Shown here: positions 1 through 5,512 of the stretch, in pieces | Layout of the letters: every line of letters starts with the position of its first letter | How positions within the stretch are numbered: position 1 is the stretch's first letter | NCBI GenBank assembly: GCA_035706585.1 | Contig: DASSUW010000419.1 | Span: 1-6,214, forward strand | Reading direction: 5' to 3' | Source of the DNA: DASSUW01 sp035706585 | GTDB lineage: Bacteria; Actinomycetota; Thermoleophilia; Solirubrobacterales; Solirubrobacteraceae | Length of the DNA stretch: 6,214 bases | Made by a program: the position numbers and the translations under genes | Notes under the pieces: generated by a model | Database searches by the model: none | What the model was told of the DNA's origin: nothing | The model's input: the letters and a program-made list of their open reading frames with translations, nothing else

Positions 1-219
1 TCGAGTACCCCTCGTCCCACGATCCCTCCTCTGTGGCCGCTACGAGCGCCCCGTCGGTGGCCGGTACGACCGCCCCCCGCTGTGGTGGCCGGTACGACCG
101 CCCCTGCTGTGGCCGCTACGAGCGGCCCGGTACCCGCACGCGCAAGGGGCTACGCACGCGGGCGGACTCGTGCACTGCAAACGTTCGCAACCTGACAACC
201 ATTCAGCCGCGCCGAACGC
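1..219. other. Left intergenic region without a supported gene
   Basis: No reading frame here looks like a protein I can recognise, and frames that stay open are low-complexity and Arg/Pro-rich. It holds the four-copy repeat at 33-128 and then two direct copies of CGCACGCG (135-142 and 153-160). Just beyond the SDR stop lies a weak 6-bp inverted repeat (CGTTCG at 182-187, CGAACG at 213-218) with a 25-nt loop; without a T-tract it is not a convincing terminator. Confidence 0.5.
33..128. repeat. Four-copy array of a dyad-symmetric 20-bp element
   Basis: Four copies of a 20-bp unit start at 33, 57, 85 and 109 (spacings 24, 28, 24). The shared consensus is GTGGCCGSTACGASCGCCCC. Each copy is an inverted repeat around the trinucleotide ACG. 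Copy 4 has perfect 7-bp arms (GGCCGCT / AGCGGCC); copies 1-3 have one mismatch in seven. Copies 1 and 4 carry CT-ACG-AG, while copies 2 and 3 carry GT-ACG-AC, so a C:G pair is swapped for G:C with pairing kept. The 28-bp step is not a multiple of three, which argues against a repeated peptide and for a DNA- or RNA-level element. No function is known to me. Confidence 0.75.
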
Positions 220-981
220 TCAGCTGGCGGTCGCCCCGCCGTCCAGCGGAAGCGTCGCGCCGGTCACGAAGCGCGCCTCGTCGCTGAGCAGGAACGCCAC
301 GAAAGCGGCGACCTCGTGGGGGTCCGCCACCCGCCCGGTGGGGTTGGGCGCATCGAGCGAGGCGCGGTCGGCCTCGGGCCCCACGCCGAGCAACTCGCGA
401 TACAGCGGAGTGTCGACGTTCCCGGTGATCAGGGCGTTGACGCGGACGCCGTCGCCGGCGTGAGCGAGCGCGGCGGCCCGGGTCAGACCGACGACGCCGT
501 GCTTGGCCGCGACGTACGCCGTCAGCCCGCCGATCCCGCTCGTGCCGGCGGTCGAGGCGTTGTTGACCACCGCGCCCCCGCCCGCGGCCAGCAGCGCCGG
601 GAGCTGCGCCCGGAGGCAGTAGAAGGTGCTGCTGAGGTTGAGCTCCAGCTCAGCCGTCCAGCCGGCTGCGTCGATGTCGGCGGGGCCGCCGGGCGCCACG
701 ACGCCGCCCACGTTGTTGAACGCGCCGTCGAGCCTTCCGAACCGGGCGACGGCGGTCTCGACGATCCTCGCCGGCCCCTCCGGGTCGGTCATGTCGGCGG
801 CCACGAACACCACGTCGGCCCCCGAATCTCGCAACCGCGCCTCGACGTCGCGGCCGTCGGCGTCACCCCGGGCGGTCAGGACCAGTCGGGCGCCTTCGGC
901 GGCGAGGCGTTCCGCGGTGGCCAGGCCCATGCCACGCGTGGCACCGGTGACCATCAGAACCTTTCCCTCGAGTCGCTTCAT
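220..981 (-). CDS. Short-chain dehydrogenase/reductase (SDR) family oxidoreductase
   Basis: A complete 253-residue classical SDR, the usual length for the family. It should be a cytosolic NAD(P)(H)-dependent oxidoreductase; the substrate cannot be read from sequence. The nucleotide-binding motif TGATRGMG is at residues 12-19, an acidic D63 sits where the adenine ring is usually held, and NNVG (normally NNAG) is at 89-92. The catalytic set is N115, S143, Y156 and K160 (YVAAK). The usual PG after the active site is TG here (ITGNVDTP, about 185-192). The C-terminus (FVTGATLPLDGG) is typical. The start at 981 is the only in-frame ATG close to the motif, and no Shine-Dalgarno site is directly upstream. 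The gene lies 76 bp beyond the sulfur operon on the same strand; a shared transcript is possible but a role in sulfur handling is not indicated. Confidence 0.93.
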   Translation of the reverse strand: MKRLEGKVLMVTGATRGMGLATAERLAAEGARLVLTARGDADGRDVEARLRDSGADVVFVAADMTDPEGPARIVETAVARFGRLDGAFNNVGGVVAPGGPADIDAAGWTAELELNLSSTFYCLRAQLPALLAAGGGAVVNNASTAGTSGIGGLTAYVAAKHGVVGLTRAAALAHAGDGVRVNALITGNVDTPLYRELLGVGPEADRASLDAPNPTGRVADPHEVAAFVAFLLSDEARFVTGATLPLDGGATAS

Positions 982-1004
982 GTCGATCGCACGTTGAGCG
1001 CCAT
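978..1004 (-). other. Possible 8-codon leader ORF overlapping the SDR start
   Basis: A short reading frame (MALNVRST, then TGA) begins at 1004, with the purine-rich sequence GGAAAGG at 1008-1014 just 3 nt upstream. Its TGA overlaps the SDR ATG as ATGA. The SDR itself has no clear ribosome-binding site, so translation could be coupled through this leader. Alternatively a single missing base would turn it into an N-terminal extension of the SDR. The ORF is very short and could be chance. Confidence 0.2.
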
Positions 1005-1057
1005 GGGCCTTTCCAAGAACGCCTGGCGGCGCCGAGAACGGCCCGTCTGAGCTGACG

Positions 1058-1603
1058 CTACTTCACGCGCTCAGCTGCTGTGCGGGTCGTCGCGGCCGTG
1101 ACGGTGGTGCGCAGGTCGATGGGGTTGCGGATGCAGTAGGCGCCGGGGCAGTGGTCGTCGGCGGCCTGCTTGAGCTCGTCGAGGACGTCCGGTGAGGCGT
1201 CGGTGTCGACGGCGAGTCGCCAGTCGATGTGGTCGACCGGCGGCTGGTCGCTGACACCGAGCGCGCGGGCCTGGTTGACGTCGGCGTGCACCTCGGCGCG
1301 CAGGCCGCGGAGCTCGACGTCGCGGCGGGCGGCTTCCTGGGCGTAGGTCATGGCGTAGCAGGCGAGGCCGCCCCAGAAGCAGTAGGCGAGCGGGTTGGGC
1401 GCCGACCCTGTGCCGCCCATCGGCGGAGGGAAGTCGGCCTCGAAGACGACCGGGGCGCCGCCGGGGACGGGGATGGTGGCGCGGAACTGAGGGCCGCTGG
1501 TCTGCCACTCGCCGTCGAACGTGACGTGCTGGGTGACGGCGCTCGGGTCGGCGGCGGCCTTGGCCGCGGTCTGTTCGACGGCGTCGATGTTGACGTTGTG
1601 CAT
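1058..1603 (-). CDS. OsmC/Ohr-family thiol protein
   Basis: A complete 181-residue protein of the OsmC family, cytosolic thiol proteins best known for reducing organic hydroperoxides with a reactive cysteine pair. The family signature NPLAYCFWGGLACYAMTY spans residues 70-87, with C82 at the expected peroxidatic position. The second conserved cysteine is C152 in HCPG. Two further cysteines, C75 and C157, lie close to these. The start at 1603 is chosen because AAGGAG lies 5 nt upstream. An in-frame ATG at 1627 would overlap the exporter stop as ATGA and add eight residues, but lacks a ribosome site. It is the last gene of the operon. In that setting persulfides or peroxides formed during sulfide oxidation are plausible substrates (inference); a plain hydroperoxide reductase role is the alternative. 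Confidence 0.88.
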   Translation of the reverse strand: MHNVNIDAVEQTAAKAAADPSAVTQHVTFDGEWQTSGPQFRATIPVPGGAPVVFEADFPPPMGGTGSAPNPLAYCFWGGLACYAMTYAQEAARRDVELRGLRAEVHADVNQARALGVSDQPPVDHIDWRLAVDTDASPDVLDELKQAADDHCPGAYCIRNPIDLRTTVTAATTRTAAERVK

Positions 1604-1608
1604 AGGGG

Positions 1609-1614
1609 CTCCTT
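1609..1614 (-). promoter_or_regulatory. Ribosome-binding site of the OsmC gene
   Basis: AAGGAG on the minus strand, 5 nt before the ATG at 1603. This decides the start codon against the in-frame ATG at 1627, which lacks such a site. Confidence 0.75.
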
Positions 1615-1623
1615 GGTTGAGAG

Positions 1624-2418
1624 TCATGAGCCGGGTGGGCCGCCGAGGAAGGCAGCGGAGACGAGCAGGTAGGCCGCCACCGCGGCGACGAGCGCGGCGA
1701 AGCCCCGTCCCAGCTGGCGTTGTGGGACGCGGCCTGCGACGGCGGCGCCCGCGAGCGCGCCGACGATGCAGGCAACGGTCATGGCGGCAGTCACGGGCAC
1801 GTCGAGGCCGCGCCCCGCGAGCAGGTGGGCGGCGAGGCCGAGCAGTGAGCTGGCGGTGATGATGGCCAGCGACGTCCCAACCGCGAGGCGCATCGAGAGC
1901 GCGAGGACGATGGCGAGCGTCGGGACGATGAGAAAGCCGCCGCCGACGCCGAAGAAGCCGCTCATCATGCCGATGGTGACGCCGGCGACGAGGTCGCGGG
2001 CCAGGCGGACCGGCGGGCAGGACGGCGCGCGGTCGGGGTCGGCGGGGTGATGATCGCGTGAGCCGGTGGCCTTGCGCCAGGTGGCGGCGGCGGCGAGCAG
2101 CATGATGACGGCGAACGCGGCGATGAGCGCGCTGCCGGACACGGTGTTGCCGAGCGCGGTGCCGGCGGCGACGCCGGGCACCGCGGCGGCCGTGAACGCG
2201 GCGGCGTGGCGCCAGCAGATGCGCCCCTCGCGGGCGTGGCCGAGCCCGCCGGCGATGGCACCCGCGGTGACGATGACGAGCGACGCGGTGGTCGCGTCCT
2301 GGACGTTCTGGCCGAGGACGTAGACGAGGACGGGCACGGCGAGCACCGAGCCGCCGCCGCCGAGCATGCCGACGGCGACGCCGATGGCCAGGCCGAACGG
2401 GATGGCGGCGAGCGCCAT
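1624..2418 (-). CDS. TauE/SafE-family sulfite/anion exporter
   Basis: A 264-residue polytopic inner-membrane protein of the TauE/SafE (TSUP) family. The two internal homologous halves are visible: GMLGGGGSVLAVPVLVY at 17-33 and GFFGVGGGFLIVPTLAI at 154-170. Each is followed by a TSL-type turn (ATTASL at 42-47, GTSL at 181-184). About eight hydrophobic segments are seen, roughly 5-35, 43-62, 72-92, 98-114, 142-172, 178-200, 208-228 and 236-258, with a hydrophilic central loop at 115-141. Family members move sulfite, sulfoacetate, thiosulfate or related anions. The ATG lies 5 nt beyond the dioxygenase stop, so it is probably translated from the same mRNA and would export the sulfite or thiosulfate that enzyme makes. 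The substrate is inferred from context. The ribosome site is weak, consistent with translational coupling. Confidence 0.9.
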   Translation of the reverse strand: MALAAIPFGLAIGVAVGMLGGGGSVLAVPVLVYVLGQNVQDATTASLVIVTAGAIAGGLGHAREGRICWRHAAAFTAAAVPGVAAGTALGNTVSGSALIAAFAVIMLLAAAATWRKATGSRDHHPADPDRAPSCPPVRLARDLVAGVTIGMMSGFFGVGGGFLIVPTLAIVLALSMRLAVGTSLAIITASSLLGLAAHLLAGRGLDVPVTAAMTVACIVGALAGAAVAGRVPQRQLGRGFAALVAAVAAYLLVSAAFLGGPPGS

Positions 2419-2423
2419 CGCGG

Positions 2424-3818
2424 CTAGCTCGTCGCGGTGGCGGACTCGGGCTGTTCGACGGGCCAGCCCTGCTTGGTCCAGGTCCCGACGCCGCCGTCGG
2501 CGACGTGGATGACCTTCTCTGCGCCGTGGCGCAGCAGCAGTGAGGCGGCGACGGCGCTGCGTTGCCCGGACGAGCAGATGACCGCGACCGGTCTAGCCGG
2601 GTCGATGCCGTCGGGGATGGCGCCGATGTCGTGGTAGGGCGTGTGGACCGCGCCGGGGATGTGGCCGCTCTCCCATTCGTCGGCCTCGCGGACGTCGAGG
2701 ACCTGGACATGCTCGGCGCGGTCGTGTAGGGCGGGCACGTCGATGCGCTCGACCGTCTCGGTGGGGCGTTTCTCCTCGCGCCAGCTGGTCATGCCGCCGG
2801 CGAGGTAGCCGGCGACGTGGGTGATGCCGACGGAGGCGGCGAGGTGCGCCGCGTGCAGGGCGTCCTCGTCGTCGCGGCCGATGAACACGACCGGCTGGTC
2901 GCGGTCGGCAACCCACGCGAGCTTGGTGCCGAACCCGGCGCGCACGGCCGGATTGCATACGGCGCCGGGAATGTGCGCGTCGTCGAACTGCAGGTCGGTG
3001 CGCACGTCCACCAGCAGCGCGCCTGCCTGACGCTGCGCCTCGACCTGGCGGGGCGTGAGCGGCTCGACGTGGCTCCCGTGGCCGGCCAGCGGCCCGCGGT
3101 TGAGCGCGACGATGGCCTGGAAGTTCGGCGGCTGGGGCCCGAGTGTCGAGGTCGTCTGCTCGACGAACGTGTCCTCGTCATCGACGGCCAGCAGGTCCTG
3201 GTTGGCGCGCTCGTAGGCGATGGTGGAGGACACCTTCATGTCCATGCCGGGCCCGCCGCACAGCGACCCGCCGAGGTGGCCGGGCCAGACCTCGCACTCA
3301 CCCGGCAGCGACAGCAGCTTGTCGTGGAGCGAGTGGAAGATGCCGTGGGCGCCCTCTGCCTTGTCGACGGCGAGGTCCGGGCGGGCGATGTCGCCGACGA
3401 ACAGCGTGTCCCCGGTCAGCACCGCCCACGGCTCGCTGCTGCGCGCGGTGTCGATGAGCGCGAACGCCGTGTGCTCCGGACGGTGGCCGGGCGTGTGCAG
3501 CGCGCGCACGGTGACGCTGCCGAGCTCGAGCTCGTAGCCGTCGTCGAACGGCTCGTGGTCGTAGTCGGGCTCCGCGAGGCGGTGGATGTGGACGGTCGCG
3601 CCGGTGGCGGCGACGAGGCGCCCGTGCCCGGACACGTGGTCGGCATGGTTGTGGGTCTCCAGGACATGCTCGATGCGCACGCCCATGTAGCGCGCCAGGC
3701 GCAGGTACTCGTCGATGTCGAGCTTGGGGTCGACGACGGCGGCGACGCCGGCGTCCTCGTCGCCGATCAGGTAGCTGGCGCAGCCGAGGTCGTCGTGGGT
3801 GATCTGGCGGAAGATCAT
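2424..3818 (-). CDS. Persulfide dioxygenase-rhodanese fusion (CstB-type, MBL fold plus two rhodanese domains)
   Basis: A 464-residue cytosolic enzyme. Residues 1-245 form an ETHE1-type metallo-beta-lactamase domain. It has THNHADH at 55-61 (H56, H58, D60, H61), H112, D137 and H181; H56, H112 and D137 match the iron ligands of persulfide dioxygenases. GDIARPDL at 142-149 supplies the substrate-pocket arginine R146. C187 in GGSLCGG recalls the extra cysteine of CstB. A first rhodanese domain (about 255-350) reads VVFIGRDD where the active cysteine should be, so it is catalytically dead. The second (about 360-455) has a complete loop, CSSGQRS, with C415. The S. aureus CstB has the same three-part order and converts low-molecular-weight persulfide to thiosulfate. 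The ATG at 3818 overlaps the stop of the preceding rhodanese (ATGA); the frame stays open 47 codons further upstream, but only through that gene. Confidence 0.94.
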   Translation of the reverse strand: MIFRQITHDDLGCASYLIGDEDAGVAAVVDPKLDIDEYLRLARYMGVRIEHVLETHNHADHVSGHGRLVAATGATVHIHRLAEPDYDHEPFDDGYELELGSVTVRALHTPGHRPEHTAFALIDTARSSEPWAVLTGDTLFVGDIARPDLAVDKAEGAHGIFHSLHDKLLSLPGECEVWPGHLGGSLCGGPGMDMKVSSTIAYERANQDLLAVDDEDTFVEQTTSTLGPQPPNFQAIVALNRGPLAGHGSHVEPLTPRQVEAQRQAGALLVDVRTDLQFDDAHIPGAVCNPAVRAGFGTKLAWVADRDQPVVFIGRDDEDALHAAHLAASVGITHVAGYLAGGMTSWREEKRPTETVERIDVPALHDRAEHVQVLDVREADEWESGHIPGAVHTPYHDIGAIPDGIDPARPVAVICSSGQRSAVAASLLLRHGAEKVIHVADGGVGTWTKQGWPVEQPESATATS

Positions 3819-4156
3819 GCGGCACCCCCGCGGGTCGCGGTGGTCAGCGGCAGTCCGGCGCGCGCCCACGCCTTGATGCCGCCGTCGATGTTGCTGGCGT
3901 CCAGGCCGGCCTTCCTGGCCGCACGGCTGGCCATCCCGCTGCGGTGCCCGGAGGCGCACAGGAAGGCGACCGGCTGGTCACGATCGAGCTCGCTCAGCCG
4001 CCCGGAGAGCTGGCCGAGCGGGATGTGGGTGGCGCCGTCGACGCGTGCCCGGGCGAGCTCGTCGACCTCCCGGACGTCGACGAGTTGCAGCTCGCCGCGT
4101 GCGTGCGCCGCGGACGCCTCGCTCGGGGTGAGGGATTTGGAGCGTCGGAACAGCAT
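3815..4156 (-). CDS. Single-domain rhodanese (sulfurtransferase)
   Basis: A 113-residue protein consisting of one rhodanese domain, the normal size for a stand-alone sulfur carrier. LVDVREVDEL (25-34) is the conserved first strand and turn. The active-site loop CASGHRS (67-73) carries the persulfide-forming C67 followed by an arginine. The C-terminal NIDGGIKAWARAGLP (89-103) is typical. The start at 4156 is fixed by the perfect AAGGAGG 4 nt upstream; the frame is open further left, but those residues do not look like rhodanese. It overlaps the downstream dioxygenase gene by ATGA. It likely hands sulfane sulfur to thiols or to the dioxygenase (inference). There is no signal peptide, so it should be cytosolic, perhaps working with the DUF2892 membrane protein, since E. 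coli YgaP fuses these two modules. Confidence 0.93.
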   Translation of the reverse strand: MLFRRSKSLTPSEASAAHARGELQLVDVREVDELARARVDGATHIPLGQLSGRLSELDRDQPVAFLCASGHRSGMASRAARKAGLDASNIDGGIKAWARAGLPLTTATRGGAA

Positions 4157-4293
4157 CAGTCCTCCTTGGAGTCGGTTGGCTGCACGACCGCGGTGTGGCC
4201 GTCGCGTGAGATGGACATGCCCGGCTGGGCGCCACGCGGCGGTGACGGCGTCGTCGGCCTTCACGGGGCGCTGCACGTCGGCGACAGGCTCAC
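4156..4293 (-). other. Gap in the operon with a possible small (disrupted) ORF
   Basis: This stretch is the only sizeable gap between consecutive operon genes. A GTG at 4293 overlaps the DUF2892 stop (GTGA). The same frame ends in a TGA at 4156-4158 that overlaps the rhodanese ATG (TGATG). The total is 46 codons, but codon 11 is an internal TGA. The last part, from the ATG at 4218, encodes 20 residues (MSISRDGHTA... SKED) and has mostly G/C third positions. No homology is recognised. It could be a tiny coupled gene, a pseudogene, or leader RNA for the rhodanese. Confidence 0.25.
4161..4167 (-). promoter_or_regulatory. Strong Shine-Dalgarno site of the rhodanese gene
   Basis: AAGGAGG on the minus strand, 4 nt before the ATG at 4156. 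It is the best ribosome-binding site in the window and selects this start over the longer open frame to 4321. Confidence 0.8.
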
Positions 4294-4541
4294 CGGATGA
4301 CCTCCCTCGGGTAGAGGGCACTACGCAGTGCGAACAGCCGTGACAGCAGCAGCGACGCCGGGCACGCGCCGGCGGCGACGTACAGCCACTGGTTGACGCC
4401 GACGAACGCGGTCAGCAGCAGAAACCACGGTGAGACGGTGGCGGCCAGCAGGGCGCTGAGCAGCGTCACCGTGCCGGCGAGCGCGAACAGCACCCGCTCA
4501 AGCGGCCAGCCGGCCGTGGAGCAGGACGAGGTGGGAGTCAT
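4290..4541 (-). CDS. DUF2892 (YgaP-type) inner-membrane protein
   Basis: An 83-residue protein of the DUF2892/YgaP transmembrane family. Two hydrophobic hairpin helices are seen at about 16-34 and 38-58, followed by the family signature ending in GACPASLLLSRLF with C60-P61. The family normally begins N-x-E-R; here it reads PLERVLFALAG at 13-23. In E. coli YgaP this module is fused to a rhodanese domain and linked to handling of sulfane sulfur or thiocyanate; here the rhodanese is encoded separately just downstream. The start at 4541 overlaps the true end of arsR (ATGA) and has AGGAAGG 9 nt upstream. The longer open frame to 4616 lies inside arsR and is rejected. The exact biochemical role of the family is unsettled. 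Confidence 0.87.
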   Translation of the reverse strand: MTPTSSCSTAGWPLERVLFALAGTVTLLSALLAATVSPWFLLLTAFVGVNQWLYVAAGACPASLLLSRLFALRSALYPREVIR

Positions 4542-4893
4542 CGGGGGGCGCCTTCCTGGAGGATCGAGCCGAGGTCGTCGACGTGCCGGCGAAGGCCGCC
4601 ACAGACCTGCTCGCACAGGTCGAAGACGCCCTCGTCGGCGATGGCGTAGACGGCAGACGTGCCGCGCCTGGTGCGCGACACGATGCCCGCGTTGAGCAGC
4701 GTGCCGAGGTGCTTGGAGACGTTCTGCTGCGACGCGCCGACGGCCTCCTGGAGCTCCGCGACGGTGGCCTCGCTTCGCGCAGGCGGTCCAGCAGCTTGAT
4801 GCGCATGGGCTCGCCGAGACAGCGGAAGCGCTGAGCGATGAGGTCGATCAGGCGGTCAGGAAGCGGGTGTCGAGTCGTCGGGGTTGCGGGCAT
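4538..4893 (-). pseudogene. ArsR/SmtB-family repressor of the sulfur operon, frameshifted as given
   Basis: The N-terminal part, MPATPTTRHPLPDRL... RFRCLGEPMRIKLLDRLRE, is in one frame. The rest, ATVAELQEAVGASQQNVSKHL and on to LCEQVCGGLRRHVDDLGSIL, is in another. The break is at about 4771-4776, where the usual family text REGEATVAEL needs GAAGGCGAG but the sequence has GAAGCGAG. One added G restores a normal 118-residue winged-helix protein whose TGA at 4538 overlaps the next ATG. SQQNVSKHL (about 55-63 after repair) is the DNA-recognition helix. C25, C94 and C98 are candidate sensing cysteines; BigR and SqrR, ArsR-type persulfide sensors, also use a cysteine pair, though C25 is not at their exact position. 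It likely represses its own operon from the palindrome just upstream. If the shift is real, the operon would have lost its regulator. The start could also be GTG 4902; no strong ribosome site is seen. Confidence 0.82.
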
Positions 4894-4906
4894 GCGGCTC
4901 ACGCTA

Positions 4907-4934
4907 GCACAACTACGCGATTGTATAGTTGTGC
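4907..4934. promoter_or_regulatory. Palindromic operator with embedded -10 element in front of arsR
   Basis: Perfect 9-bp inverted repeat: GCACAACTA at 4907-4915 and TAGTTGTGC at 4926-4934, with a 10-nt spacer. It is an AT-rich island 14 nt upstream of the arsR ATG. On the minus strand the spacer holds TACAAT (4920-4925), one base from the -10 consensus, which would start transcription about 18-20 nt before the ATG. No good -35 is visible. A repressor bound here would cover the -10, as expected for autoregulation. A rightward -10 (TATAGT, 4924-4929) is also possible, but no rightward gene follows. Confidence 0.72.
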
Positions 4935-5004
4935 CCTCCAAGACGATGCTGCCCTGTCCTCCACTCGCCGAAACACCAACGCGCCGGAACCTCGACGCCG
5001 TCCC

Positions 5005-5359
5005 TCAGACGACCGAGCCGGCGGCAAACCACCCGCGGGCGCTCCGCCCGGCGCGAGGACCCGCTACCCGGGCGGCGGCCGCGCGGCGCGCGGGGAGGGC
5101 GGCGGCCGGCTTCCGTAGCCGGCGCAGGCTCGTCCATCCGGCGGGCGTTGCCCGCGCCACCACGCCCAGCCGTTGGCGGTCTTGCCGCCGTCCTGGCCGT
5201 GCATGGCGGCCGCCGTCAGCGACTTGAAGTGCCCTCGCCCGACCACGTCGACCTCGGTCGCGACATGGACCGTCGCCTCCCACGTCCCGCCCTCGTAGCG
5301 GCCGGTGAGCGTGTCGCCGGCGCGCAGCAGACCGCGGAGACGAGGTCCTGCAGCGACAC
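5005..5359 (-). pseudogene. RAMA/DUF4357-like domain gene, broken by two frameshifts
   Basis: Homologous-looking protein text runs through three frames on the minus strand. VSLQDLVSA (from a GTG at 5359) continues as GLLRAGDTLTGRYEGG, then HFKSLTAAAMHG and TANGWAWWRG, and resumes as ATPAGWTSLRRLRK in a third frame to the stop at 5005. This is the pattern of the RAMA/DUF4357 domain (aDLv.aGLL..Gd.L...y.G ... SltaAA ... NGW.wW ... sL..LR), found with or beside restriction, methylase and similar DNA-acting proteins. Both breaks are repaired by one extra G: GCGGTCTG to GCGGGTCTG near 5332, and CGCGGGCAA to CGCGGGGCAA near 5151-5153. The true N-terminus is unclear; open text continues upstream to about 5500 (RRGRKRA just before the GTG) without another start. 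It is either a decayed gene or a base-call problem. Confidence 0.6.
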
Positions 5360-5512
5360 GGCGCGCTTGCGTCCGCGACGGACCGGGCTCGTGCAGCGCA
5401 GCAGGCGGTCGGCACGGCCGCTGGGGCCGTCGACGCGGTCGTGCCTGGACTGCCTGGCGGCTGCCGGGCCTTCCCAGTTCCTGGAAACGAACCTGGAGAG
5501 GCCGCTGGCTAA

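Noticed and set aside
33..128. The left repeats as a CRISPR array or a repeated-peptide gene
   Set aside because: Spacers are only 4-8 bp, far too short for CRISPR, and the 28-bp step breaks any common reading frame.
1050..1076. Inverted repeat AGCTGA/TCAGCT as an operon terminator
   Set aside because: Only 6 bp with a 15-nt loop, it spans the OsmC stop and its last codons, and no T-tract follows.
1058..2710. A 550-codon open frame on the minus strand covering the OsmC gene
   Set aside because: Only the last 181 codons look like a protein. The upstream part is Arg/Pro/Ser-rich text antiphase to the TauE and dioxygenase genes.
2817..4343. A 508-codon open frame on the plus strand
   Set aside because: It is antisense to the dioxygenase and rhodanese genes, has no recognisable domain, and arises from high GC content.
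4498..4941. arsR as an unbroken 147-residue ORF starting at 4941
   Set aside because: The start lies at the outer edge of the operator, and the second half is low-complexity Ser/Arg text, whereas the recognition helix is encoded in the other frame.
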